Source: Brevibacterium sp. CBA3109
GTDB taxonomy: Bacteria; Actinomycetota; Actinomycetes; Actinomycetales; Brevibacteriaceae
NCBI RefSeq assembly: GCF_040256645.1
Contig: NZ_CP158281.1
Span: 1,798,001-1,862,000, forward strand
DNA: 64,000 nucleotides
Direction: 5' to 3'
The translations under genes and the position numbers were made by a program. Positions 1 to 8,005 of this stretch are shown here, piece after piece. The notes beneath the pieces were generated by a model. That model had not been told where the DNA came from, did no database searches, and was given only the letters and a program-made list of their open reading frames with translations. How positions within the stretch are numbered: position 1 is the first letter of the stretch; each line of letters starts with the position of its first letter.

Positions 1-232
1 GGTCCCAGCCGGAGATGACCATGCCGGAGCCGAGGCGGAATTCGAGCGGGGTGCCGCGGTTGTAGGAGGCGTCGAACTCTTCACCGGTTGAATGGGCGAT
101 GCCCACGTAGTTCACACTCACGGTATGGCCGGGGCCCGCCTCGGCGCCGTCTCCGATGATGTCATCGATGATGACGAGTTGGGTCGGAGCTTCAGTTCCG
201 GGGAAGTCGACGACTGGTTTCTGCTTGCTCAT
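1..232 (-). CDS. FKBP-type peptidyl-prolyl cis-trans isomerase (3' end outside window)
   Basis: Partial gene: only the first 77 residues lie in the window. The protein begins MSKQKPVVDFPG and contains the FKBP core signatures VNYVGIAHSTGEEFDASY and the following strand RGTPLEFRLGSGMVISGWD. These match small cytoplasmic FKBPs of about 120–130 residues, which catalyse proline cis-trans isomerisation during folding. There is no signal peptide. The ATG at 230–232 is preceded by AAAGGACC, a good ribosome site. It follows the lipoprotein FKBP by 46 nt on the same strand, so the two are probably co-transcribed downstream of pafA. Confidence 0.9.
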   Translation of the reverse strand, partial: MSKQKPVVDFPGTEAPTQLVIIDDIIGDGAEAGPGHTVSVNYVGIAHSTGEEFDASYNRGTPLEFRLGSGMVISGWD

Positions 233-278
233 GGTTGGTCCTTTCAAAGAGACTTAAAATACGTTGTGGTTCAGACGA

Positions 279-1232
279 CTACCCGACAGCCGAAAGAATG
301 TCGATGACGAACACGAGAGTGGAATTCGCAGGAATGCCGTCTCTGCCCTGTTCGCCGTATCCCTTGTCGGGGGGAACCACGAGGACGATCTGGCTGCCGA
401 CCTTCGCTCCGACAAGGCCTTCGTTCCATCCGTCGATGACCTGGGCCTGACCGACGGGATCGACGGCGAAGGGTCCGCGCCCATCCTGCCAGCTCGAGTC
501 GAAGTACTTCGAATTGTCGTCCCAGAGCCAACCGGAGTAATGCACGGCCACACTCTGGCCTTCCTTGACCTTCGGGCCCTCGCCCTCAATCGTCGTATAC
601 GTTTCGAGTTCCTTCGGGGCCTTGCCCTTCGGCTTCGAAATCGACGGCTCACCGTTGTCGGCCAACGTCACCTTCACGGGGTTCTTCGACTGGTCGACCT
701 TCTTGCCTTCGGCACGGGTCAGGGGCTTCGTGGTCTTCTCAATGTCGATGACGTAGACGAGAGTCTGTGCGGGCTGGCCCTGCTGCGCACTGCCGTTGAG
801 CGACATGAGCACGCGCGATCCGACCTTCGTGTCCAGTAGCGCGTTGTAGAGCTCCTCCGAGATCTGGCTCTTGTCCATCGGGAATCCGGCCGGTGACTTC
901 GAATCGTAGCTCGATTCGATCTGCTTGCCGGTGGTGCCTGAGACCAGGGTCATCTGTGCGGTGACCTGTTCACCGTCGGCGACCTTATCGCCCTTGCCTT
1001 GGCTGATGACGGACTTTCCGGTCTTGTCCACGACCAGGGGCGCGTCGAAGCTGACCTTCGGCTTCTCGCCCATCTTGCCTTCGACCGTGATGTCGTCGAG
1101 ACTGGTCGACTTCGCGTCCTCGGCCGAAACGGATGGCGGGGCACTTGTCGTGTTTTCCGCCTCCTCGCCCTGTCCGCAGGCGGACAGCAGCAGTGTGGCG
1201 GCCGCGATGACGGCGAGCACTTTGGTGCGCAC
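279..1232 (-). CDS. Secreted lipoprotein with two FKBP-type prolyl isomerase domains
   Basis: A 317-residue predicted lipoprotein. The N-terminus MRTKVLAVIAAATLLLSAC is a short signal peptide with a lipobox ending at Cys19, so the protein should be anchored outside the membrane. A first FKBP-like domain (about residues 70–165) is degenerate. The second (about 215–317) is canonical, with VAVHYSGWLWDDNSKYFDSS, the VIDGWNEGLVGAKVGSQ segment and PPDKGYG. GTG at 1232 is chosen as start because AAAGGAA lies 6 nt upstream; the in-frame TTG at 1250 has no such support. It lies 36 nt after pafA. Likely role: folding of exported proteins. That the first domain is a non-catalytic chaperone module is inference. 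Confidence 0.88.
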   Translation of the reverse strand: MRTKVLAVIAAATLLLSACGQGEEAENTTSAPPSVSAEDAKSTSLDDITVEGKMGEKPKVSFDAPLVVDKTGKSVISQGKGDKVADGEQVTAQMTLVSGTTGKQIESSYDSKSPAGFPMDKSQISEELYNALLDTKVGSRVLMSLNGSAQQGQPAQTLVYVIDIEKTTKPLTRAEGKKVDQSKNPVKVTLADNGEPSISKPKGKAPKELETYTTIEGEGPKVKEGQSVAVHYSGWLWDDNSKYFDSSWQDGRGPFAVDPVGQAQVIDGWNEGLVGAKVGSQIVLVVPPDKGYGEQGRDGIPANSTLVFVIDILSAVG

Positions 1233-1268
1233 GTGGTTCCTTTCGTTCAAGACCAGATCACTGAGATC

Positions 1269-2672
1269 TTACAGGCCCGCGATGAGCGCTTCAGCCTGTG
1301 GGTGTGTGGGCTCGAAGGGGTTCTTCAGCGCCACGGCACGGCCGGATTCGTCGTTGAGGCGCAGATGCACCCAGTCGACGGTGTAGTCGCGGCGCGCGGC
1401 ATGAGCGGCACGGACGAATTCGCCGCGGATGGCTGCGCGAGTGGTCGCCGGTGGCACATCCTTCGCCTTTTCCCGTGCTTCGGGAGAGACCAGGTTCTTC
1501 GCCAACCCGGCCCGTTCCAGCTTGGGAAACAGCCCGGTGTCGGGCGTGATGTCGTGATAGGCGATGTCGAGGCGAGAGATCCGCGGATCCGTGACGGCGT
1601 CGATGCCGCGGGCCATCGCCCGATCGATGAGCGTCTTCTTCATCACCCAGTCGATCTCGCGGTCGACGGCGGAGAAGTCTTGAGCTGCAATCGCTTCGAG
1701 CATTCGGGTCCACAGGTCGATGACATATTCGGCCATCCCATCGTCGCCGAGGCTGTGGTCGCCCTTGTTCACGAGAACTTGAGCACGGTCGCGGTAGTCC
1801 GTGAGCAGGTTCAGCGGTGTGATCGTCGTCCCGTCCGTGCGCTCGAGCTTCACCGAACCGGTGAGGTCTCTGGCGACGAGACGGATGTCGCGCACGGGGT
1901 GGCGCAGACCGTGTTCGGGGATCCGTGCGCCCTGTTCGATGAGGTCGAGCATGAGCACCGCCGAGCCGATCTTGAGCGCCGAGGTGGCTGTCGACATCGA
2001 GGAATCGCCGACGATGACATGGAGACGACGGTACTTCTCTGCGTCCGCGTGCGGTTCGTCTCGAGCGTTGATGATCGGGCGTGAACGTGTCGTGGCCGAC
2101 GACAATCCTTCCCACATCACATCCGAACGAGCCGAGAGACCGAACATCATGTCCGACCGGTTCGCCTCGACGTCGGGGTGGAATGAGGACTGTGCGGGGA
2201 TGATGGCGCCGGCACCCACCAGCAGCTGACGGGAGACGAGGAAGGGAAGCAGCACTGTGGTCAGACGGTTGAAGTCGAGATTGCGGCGGATGAGGAAGTT
2301 CTCATGGGAGCCGTAGGAGTTCCCGGCCGCGTCCGTGTTGTTCTTGACCATGTGGATTCGACCGCCGAGCCCATCGGCCTCGATGCTCGACTGTGCCCGA
2401 TTCAGCAGATCGATCATCAGGGACTCGCCCGCTCGATCCTGTGTGAGCAGATCGCTGAGGTTATCGCATTCTGCGGTGGCGTATTCCGGGTGGGAACCGA
2501 CGTCGAGGTAGAGCCGGGAGCCGTTGGGCAGGAACACGTTGGAGGAGCGTCCCCATTCGACGATGGGTCGGAACAGATAGCGAGCGATCTCCTCCGGGCC
2601 GATACGTCGGTCGCCTTCGCCTGCCGAATGGGCGAGGCCGTATTCGGTCTCGAGGCCGTAGATTCTGGCCAT
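1269..2672 (-). CDS. pafA: Pup–protein ligase PafA
   Basis: A 467-residue ligase of the carboxylate-amine (glutamine-synthetase-like) fold that joins the C-terminal glutamate of Pup to lysines of target proteins, marking them for the bacterial proteasome. The nucleotide-site motif GLETEYG is at residues 6–12, and the catalytic aspartate is Asp57 in LYLDVGSHPEYATAECDN. Length is normal for PafA, and it lacks the extra loop seen in Dop. Its ATG shares one base with the prcA stop codon (TGATG), so translation is probably coupled to prcA. Paralogue Dop is encoded four genes upstream in the same transcription unit. Confidence 0.97.
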   Translation of the reverse strand: MARIYGLETEYGLAHSAGEGDRRIGPEEIARYLFRPIVEWGRSSNVFLPNGSRLYLDVGSHPEYATAECDNLSDLLTQDRAGESLMIDLLNRAQSSIEADGLGGRIHMVKNNTDAAGNSYGSHENFLIRRNLDFNRLTTVLLPFLVSRQLLVGAGAIIPAQSSFHPDVEANRSDMMFGLSARSDVMWEGLSSATTRSRPIINARDEPHADAEKYRRLHVIVGDSSMSTATSALKIGSAVLMLDLIEQGARIPEHGLRHPVRDIRLVARDLTGSVKLERTDGTTITPLNLLTDYRDRAQVLVNKGDHSLGDDGMAEYVIDLWTRMLEAIAAQDFSAVDREIDWVMKKTLIDRAMARGIDAVTDPRISRLDIAYHDITPDTGLFPKLERAGLAKNLVSPEAREKAKDVPPATTRAAIRGEFVRAAHAARRDYTVDWVHLRLNDESGRAVALKNPFEPTHPQAEALIAGL

Positions 2673-3361
2673 CAGTCCTCCCGCAGCTGCGCCATCATGG
2701 CGTTGCTGAGTCGTTTGAAAGTACGGTGACCGCTCGCATTCCGGTCGAGCACAGCTGCTTCGAGGTCCTGGGGCGTCAGCGTGCCGGAGCTTGCGGTGGC
2801 AAGAGCACGCACACCATGGTCTAAGACCTCTCGCAGGGGCAGCGCAGAGGTGTGCAGGCCCTTCAGCGTTGCGGTGATGTCGTCGGCCTGTCCCCCAATC
2901 GCAACGTGTTCGGTCTCATCGATGACTGACCCGTCGTAGCTGAGCCGGTAGAGCTGATCGGTGTCAGCGGTGAGTCCGAGTTCAGCGACGACGAGTTCGA
3001 CCTCGAAGGGCTTTGACTCGGTGGTGAAGACCCCGGCCAGCGTCTGAGCGTACGCGTTGGTCAGACCCCGCGCCGTGACATCACTGCGATGGTAGGAGTA
3101 CCCGCGCAGGTCCGCGTACCTCACACCGGCTTGGCGCATCGTCTCGAATTCGTTGTACTTGCCAACGGCGGCAAAGCCGATGCGGTCGTAGATCTCAGCA
3201 ATCTTGTGCAACGTCGGTGAAGGGTTCTCCGCCAGGAGGAGGATGCCTTCGTCGTAGCGCAGAACCACGACGGACCGCCCCCGGGCAATGCCTTTACGGG
3301 CGAAGTCGGCGCGATCCTTCATCAGCTGTTCGGGTGAGACGTAGAACGGTACCTGGCTCAT
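2672..3361 (-). CDS. prcA: 20S proteasome alpha subunit PrcA
   Basis: A 229-residue alpha-type proteasome subunit. The N-terminal gate region and first helix (YVSPEQLMKDRADFARKGIA) and the segment SPTLHKIAEIYDRIGFAAVG match mycobacterial PrcA. Alpha rings have no catalytic threonine: they cap the beta rings, gate entry and provide pockets for the C-terminal tails of the ATPase. It lies 13 nt after prcB and overlaps pafA by one base. It is slightly shorter than the 248-residue mycobacterial protein because it lacks an acidic C-terminal tail. The pockets of this subunit matter here because the Arc ATPase of the same cluster has an atypical tail. Confidence 0.97.
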   Translation of the reverse strand: MSQVPFYVSPEQLMKDRADFARKGIARGRSVVVLRYDEGILLLAENPSPTLHKIAEIYDRIGFAAVGKYNEFETMRQAGVRYADLRGYSYHRSDVTARGLTNAYAQTLAGVFTTESKPFEVELVVAELGLTADTDQLYRLSYDGSVIDETEHVAIGGQADDITATLKGLHTSALPLREVLDHGVRALATASSGTLTPQDLEAAVLDRNASGHRTFKRLSNAMMAQLRED

Positions 3362-3374
3362 GAGGTTGCCTCAT

Positions 3375-4175
3375 TCATGACTGCGCCTTCCTGGTCCGAC
3401 GGTCAACGACCGCGGTGGCAACCGACATCACGTCGGCCGAGGGGATCTCGACGACGCCGTGGTCCAGGTCGACGGTGAAGATCGTCGGGGCGATCTGCCT
3501 GACGAAGTCGGGGCCGCCGGTGGCTGAATCATCATCGGAGGCATCGAACAGGGCTTCAACGGCCACCGAGATCGCTGAATCGGTGTCGAGGCCGGGCTGC
3601 CACAGCTTCTTCAGAGCCCCACGGGCGAAGCCGGATCCGGAGCCGATCGAATGGAATCGATGCTCCTCGTATTTGCCGCCGGTGACGTCGAAGCTGAAGA
3701 TCTGCCCGGCAGGAGTCGCTTCGTCGACTCCGGCGAAGAGCGGAACAACAGATAGCCCCTGCATGGCCAGGCTCAGGTTTCCGCGCAGCATCGATGCCAG
3801 ACGGTTGGCCTTGCCGCCTAGGGACAGCCGGGCGCCTTCGATCTTCTCGTAGTGTTCGAGTTCGAGTTGGTACAGGCGGATGAGGTCGAGTGCCAGCCCT
3901 GCAGTACCGGCGATGCCGATGACCGAGAAGTCGTCGGCTGGTCGCACCTTCTCCATGGAGTGGGAGGCGATCATGTTCCCGATCGTCGCGCGTCGGTCTC
4001 CTGCCATGAGGATTCCCGCGGCGGTGCGGAAGCAGATGATCGTCGTGCCCTCCGGGACCTGGTGCCCCAAGTCATGCCCGGCTGTGGTGGGCAGCGCTTC
4101 TGGTGCCACAGCCCGGGCGAGTTCGACGAACGAATTGCTCGTCGAACTCAGAAATGCAGGAGAGAATCCTGACAT
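3375..4175 (-). CDS. prcB: 20S proteasome beta subunit PrcB (catalytic)
   Basis: A 266-residue precursor of the proteolytic subunit. The propeptide runs to Gly43, and autocleavage before Thr44 in [10 protein letters not shown] exposes the N-terminal threonine nucleophile. Asp and Lys of the catalytic set are visible in MAGDRRAT and [12 protein letters not shown] at 4175 is chosen because it follows the pup stop codon by one nucleotide (TGAGATG) and starts the conserved propeptide. The upstream in-frame extension is out-of-frame pup sequence read as arginine-rich residues and is not real. The subunit forms the inner rings that degrade pupylated proteins. Confidence 0.97.
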   Translation of the reverse strand: MSGFSPAFLSSTSNSFVELARAVAPEALPTTAGHDLGHQVPEGTTIICFRTAAGILMAGDRRATIGNMIASHSMEKVRPADDFSVIGIAGTAGLALDLIRLYQLELEHYEKIEGARLSLGGKANRLASMLRGNLSLAMQGLSVVPLFAGVDEATPAGQIFSFDVTGGKYEEHRFHSIGSGSGFARGALKKLWQPGLDTDSAISVAVEALFDASDDDSATGGPDFVRQIAPTIFTVDLDHGVVEIPSADVMSVATAVVDRRTRKAQS

Positions 4176-4176
4176 C

Positions 4177-4368
4177 TCATTGGCCGCCCTTCTGGACGAA
4201 GTTGCGCACGAATTCCTCTGCGTTCGATTCGAGGACCCCGTCGATCTCATCGAGGATCGAATCCACATTCTGGGTGTTGATCTGGCCCTGCACGGCCTCC
4301 GGCGGTTCGACGGGTGGTTCTCCCCCGCCGGACGCATGGTCTTTCTGAACCTGTTCCTGCGAACTCAT
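4177..4368 (-). CDS. pup: Prokaryotic ubiquitin-like protein Pup
   Basis: A 63-residue, mostly disordered tag protein. It has the conserved C-terminal half [20 protein letters not shown] followed by VQKGGQ, the coiled-coil-forming segment recognised by Arc/Mpa and by the ligases. The protein ends in Gly-Gly-Gln, so it must be deamidated by Dop to Gly-Gly-Glu before PafA can attach it to lysine. Its ATG overlaps the dop stop codon (ATGA) and its stop is one base from prcB. Dop, Pup and the beta subunit are therefore translated as a tightly coupled set. Confidence 0.98.
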   Translation of the reverse strand: MSSQEQVQKDHASGGGEPPVEPPEAVQGQINTQNVDSILDEIDGVLESNAEEFVRNFVQKGGQ

Positions 4369-5906
4369 TTCGCACCTCTTTCATCGTTCGTCGTTTTCAG
4401 TCTATCCACTCCCAGCGCCTGCAGCAGTGCCTGTGTGTCATGCACTTGCGCCAGTCTGTCTTCGAGGAGTTCGCGGTTGCCCTTGAGCGGTTCGCTCATC
4501 GGCAGGCGCACGATTCCGTACTCCCCGGCGTCGAGGACGAGCGAGTCCCAGCTTGCTGCGACCAGTGAGTCCGAGAACCGGGTCACGGCCAGGGATCTGA
4601 GATAGGCCCGGGTCCCGTCGGGCGCGGAGACCACGGCCTTCTCGACCTCACCGTCGGTCGTCAGGCGTCGGATACGTCCGGCCTTCTCAAGTTTGTAGAA
4701 CAGGCCCTTCTCCGGTCGAACGTCGTGATATTGGACGTCGATGAGCGCGAGCTTCGGGTGGTCCCAGGCAAGGTTCTCCTTCTGCCGGTACCCTTCGAGC
4801 AGCACCCATTTGGCGATCCAGTCGATGGAGTCGGAAAGGCTGCGGGGGTCGGTGGCCAGACCGTCGAGGAGTCTGTCCCATTCGCTGAGAACCTCGGTGG
4901 TGTCCGCGTCTTCGCCGGCGTGTTCGAGGCAGGCTGAGTAGTAGGTGTTCTGGATCTCCAGAGCAGTCATCGAGGTGCCGTCGGACATGGGCAGCTTCTG
5001 GCTCAGGCTCAGATCGTGGCTGACGTCCCACAGTGCCTGCATCGGGTCGGCGAGTTCAAGCTTGGGGACGAGTCCTGCCTCGATGAGACCGAGCACCAGT
5101 GAAGTCGACCCGAATCTGACCAGGGTGGCAGGTTCGGCCATCGTGGCATCGCCGATGATCACGTGCAGCCGGCGATATTTGGCCGGATCGGCGTGGGGTT
5201 CGTCACGGGTGTTGACGATCGGCCTGCGCAAGGTGGTCTCCAGACCCACCTCCGCTTCGAAGAAATCAGCACGCGAGGAGATCTGGAAGCCCGCGGTCTC
5301 ACCTTCGCGTCCGATGCCCACCCGTCCGGATCCGCAGAGGATCTGCCTGCTGACGAAGAATGGGATCAGTCCGGCGACGAGGGCGTCGAAATCCACTGCA
5401 CGGTCGACGAGGTAGTTCTCGTGGGTGCCGTAAGAGGATCCCTTCGAATCGGAGTTGTTCTTGTAGAGGTTGACAGGTTCATCCGTTGCTTCGAGGCTGC
5501 GCACCGAGGCCAACGCCACCAGGTCTCCCGCACGATCGTAGGTGACGAGATCACGCGGAGTCCGCACCTCGGGTGACGAGTATTCGGGGTGGGCATGGTC
5601 CACGTAGTAGCGGGCACCGTTCTCTGTCACAACATTGGCCAGGTACTGTGCTTCGACGGACTCCTGGGGCATGTGGGTGAGCTGGGAGATGTCTGCGTCG
5701 GCGACGTTCATGAAGAAGCCGCGTGCGTCGGCGAGAGGCGATTCGGTGGCGAAGTCCCAGAAGTTCTGTGATGACTTCAGTCCGCGCGGTCCCGCATAGG
5801 CGTCGACGACACGCGCCGAGTCACGCATCGGATTCGCGCCCGGATTGCCCGGCTGGCTCAGTCCGAACTCGGTTTCGGATCCCATCACACGGTGGACACT
5901 GAGCAT
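4365..5906 (-). CDS. dop: Deamidase/depupylase of Pup, Dop
   Basis: A 513-residue paralogue of PafA that deamidates the C-terminal glutamine of Pup and removes Pup from substrates. It has the nucleotide motif MGSETEFG (residues 8–15). The Dop-type loop NPGANPMRDSARVVDAY and DFATESPLADARGF separates Dop from PafA, and the nucleophilic aspartate is expected at Asp103 in YYVDHAHPEYSS. ATG at 5906 is preceded by AGGGAG. Only 32 bp separate this start from that of the divergent DUF3054 gene, so the dop promoter must lie in that gap or inside the neighbour. The 3' end overlaps pup by 4 nt. Confidence 0.97.
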   Translation of the reverse strand: MLSVHRVMGSETEFGLSQPGNPGANPMRDSARVVDAYAGPRGLKSSQNFWDFATESPLADARGFFMNVADADISQLTHMPQESVEAQYLANVVTENGARYYVDHAHPEYSSPEVRTPRDLVTYDRAGDLVALASVRSLEATDEPVNLYKNNSDSKGSSYGTHENYLVDRAVDFDALVAGLIPFFVSRQILCGSGRVGIGREGETAGFQISSRADFFEAEVGLETTLRRPIVNTRDEPHADPAKYRRLHVIIGDATMAEPATLVRFGSTSLVLGLIEAGLVPKLELADPMQALWDVSHDLSLSQKLPMSDGTSMTALEIQNTYYSACLEHAGEDADTTEVLSEWDRLLDGLATDPRSLSDSIDWIAKWVLLEGYRQKENLAWDHPKLALIDVQYHDVRPEKGLFYKLEKAGRIRRLTTDGEVEKAVVSAPDGTRAYLRSLAVTRFSDSLVAASWDSLVLDAGEYGIVRLPMSEPLKGNRELLEDRLAQVHDTQALLQALGVDRLKTTNDERGAK

Positions 5907-5938
5907 CTGAACTCCCTCTAACGTTTAGACTCGGGGAC

Positions 5939-6346
5939 GTGGCTGCAAAGAAATCTCATCTGCCGATCGCGTTGATCGTCGACCTCGTCCTGGTTGTCCT
6001 GTTCACCATCATCGGTCATTACACACATTCTCATAATTTCGACCCCCAGGGGCTTCTGACCACAGCGTGGCCATTCCTGGCCGGGCTCGGGATCGCCTGG
6101 CTGCTCTCGGCGGTCTGGGACCGTCCGATCGCTCCGTTGGCGACGGGAACATCGGTGTGGGCGATCACCGTCCTGATCGGTCTCGTCATCCGCGGCGTGA
6201 CCGGGGCCGGTGGCGATCCGGGTCAGGTGCCTGTCAGCTTCATGATCGTGGCCACGAGCCTCAACCTCATCACTCTGGTCGGTTGGCGCATCATCGCCAC
6301 GGCCGTGACAGGTGGCGGCACCAGCCCTCGCCGGCGCCGCCGCTGA
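5939..6346 (+). CDS. DUF3054 family membrane protein
   Basis: A 135-residue integral membrane protein with about four predicted helices (roughly residues 10–27, 43–60, 70–87, 103–123) and a basic tail of five arginines. It matches the DUF3054 family of unknown function. GTG at 5939 is used; a TAGACT –10-like hexamer at 5926–5931 lies 7 nt before it and no Shine-Dalgarno is visible, so the transcript is probably leaderless. It sits on the opposite strand between arc and dop, splitting the Pup–proteasome cluster, and ends 6 bp from the arc stop codon (convergent). Functional links to the proteasome cannot be inferred from the fold. Confidence 0.8.
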   Translation: MAAKKSHLPIALIVDLVLVVLFTIIGHYTHSHNFDPQGLLTTAWPFLAGLGIAWLLSAVWDRPIAPLATGTSVWAITVLIGLVIRGVTGAGGDPGQVPVSFMIVATSLNLITLVGWRIIATAVTGGGTSPRRRRR

Positions 6347-6352
6347 TTCGAC

Positions 6353-8005
6353 TCAGACCAGGTCTGAGTTCGGGTACACCTCGGCGATATCCGTCTCGAG
6401 CGGAAGCGCAGGAGCACCTCGGGTAGTATCCAGGTGCATCATCCGCAGATGTGTCACCCGCTCTCCCTTGCGACCGGAGATTCGCGCCCACTCGTCGGGG
6501 TTCGTCGTATTGGGCAGATCCTCGTGCTCGCTGAATTCCTCGGCGATGGCCTCTTCGAAGTGCTTCGGTGCCAGACCGCGTTCGCCGGTTTCCAACAGCG
6601 ATTTGATCGCGCCCTTCTTGGCCCGGTCCACGATGTTGTGGATCATGGCTCCGGAGGCGAAGTCCGCGAAGTGGAGGACTTCCTTCGCACCATCGGCATA
6701 GGTGACCTCGACGAATTCGTTCTCCGGTGACAGTGCATACATACGGTCGACACAGTACGAGATCAAGGCGCCAACCGCCTCAGCAGGTGTCTCATGACCG
6801 GTCAGCACGCTCGGGTGCAACGGCAGTTCGGCAGTGAGGTACTTCTCGAAGATGTCCCGAGCCGCATCAGCATCAGGACGTTCGATGCGGATCTTGACAT
6901 CGAGGCGACCCGGGCGCAGGATTGCGGGGTCGATGAGGTCCTCGCGGTTCGATGCGCCGATGACGATCACGTTGTCGAGCTGCTCGACACCGTCGATCTC
7001 GGTCAGCAGCTGCGGGACGATGGTCGTCTCCACATCCGAGGACTTGCCCGTACCGCGAGTGCGGAACAGAGACTCCATCTCGTCGAAGAAGACGACAACG
7101 GGGAACCCGGCCGAAGCCTTCTCCCTGGCCCGGGCGAAGATGAGTCGGAGCTGACGCTCGGTCTCGCCGACGTACTTGTCGAGCAGCTCGGGTCCCTTGA
7201 TGTTGAGGAAGTAGGTTTTGCGGGACTGACCGGCACCGGTCCGGTCGGCCAAGGAGTTGGCCACGGCCTTCGCGATCAGCGTCTTGCCACAACCGGGAGG
7301 GCCGTAGAGCAGGATGCCCTTCGGTGGTTTGAGCCCGTGCTCGGTGTAGAGCTGCGGATGTTCGAAGGGCAGTTCCACTGCGTCCTTGATCTGGCCGATC
7401 TGATCGGCCAGCCCGCCGATGTCGGAGTAAGTGATGTCCGGTACCTCTTCGAGCAGCAGCGAAGAGACCTCCGGCTTCTCAACGACTTGAAGAGCATAGT
7501 GCGTGCGGGTATCGACGACGACTGCATCACCGACGCGCAGGCCGGCATCGACGAGTTCCTCGCCGAGAATGAAGACCTGCTCGTCGTCGCCGGGGGCGCC
7601 CACGAGGATCCGTGTGTCGTCGACGAACTCGCGCACATTGACAACAGAGCCGACCGGGGCGAAGGAACCGGTCCCGATGATGACGAGGCCTTCCGAGAGG
7701 AGCACGTCGGTGCCGGCGCGCAGCTGCGCCGGCTCCACCTCGGGGCCGACGGCGACGCGCATGCGGCGGCCGCCGACGATGACGTCGGCGGTCAGCCCGG
7801 AATCACCGAGAGCCACGAGCGTGCCCCAGTTGTTGGGCGGCTCTGTCAGTCGACGCGCCTCTTCCTTGATCCTGTTCAGCTCGTCGCGAGCCGTGCGCAG
7901 GGTCTTCGACAGAGCCTCATTGCGTTTTCCGGCGCTGAAGAGCTGTTGGCGCAATGACGCACTGTCCTCGCGCAGTCGCTTGACTTCGGTCGTGGTTTCG
8001 GTCAT
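6353..8005 (-). CDS. arc: AAA+ proteasomal ATPase Arc/Mpa with atypical C-terminus
   Basis: A 550-residue ring ATPase that binds Pup, unfolds tagged proteins and feeds them to the 20S proteasome. Regions in order: N-terminal coiled coil (residues 1–55) that captures Pup, tandem OB-type interdomain (about 60–175), and the AAA+ module with Walker A GPPGCGKT (235–242), Walker B VVVFFDEMESL and the arginine-finger region ILRPGRLDVKIRIERP. ATG at 8005 is supported by AGGA and a 4-nt overlap with trmI (ATGA). The protein ends YPNSDLV and lacks the GQYL-like tail that docks mycobacterial Mpa into the PrcA ring. How it engages the proteasome is therefore open. Confidence 0.95.
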   Translation of the reverse strand: MTETTTEVKRLREDSASLRQQLFSAGKRNEALSKTLRTARDELNRIKEEARRLTEPPNNWGTLVALGDSGLTADVIVGGRRMRVAVGPEVEPAQLRAGTDVLLSEGLVIIGTGSFAPVGSVVNVREFVDDTRILVGAPGDDEQVFILGEELVDAGLRVGDAVVVDTRTHYALQVVEKPEVSSLLLEEVPDITYSDIGGLADQIGQIKDAVELPFEHPQLYTEHGLKPPKGILLYGPPGCGKTLIAKAVANSLADRTGAGQSRKTYFLNIKGPELLDKYVGETERQLRLIFARAREKASAGFPVVVFFDEMESLFRTRGTGKSSDVETTIVPQLLTEIDGVEQLDNVIVIGASNREDLIDPAILRPGRLDVKIRIERPDADAARDIFEKYLTAELPLHPSVLTGHETPAEAVGALISYCVDRMYALSPENEFVEVTYADGAKEVLHFADFASGAMIHNIVDRAKKGAIKSLLETGERGLAPKHFEEAIAEEFSEHEDLPNTTNPDEWARISGRKGERVTHLRMMHLDTTRGAPALPLETDIAEVYPNSDLV

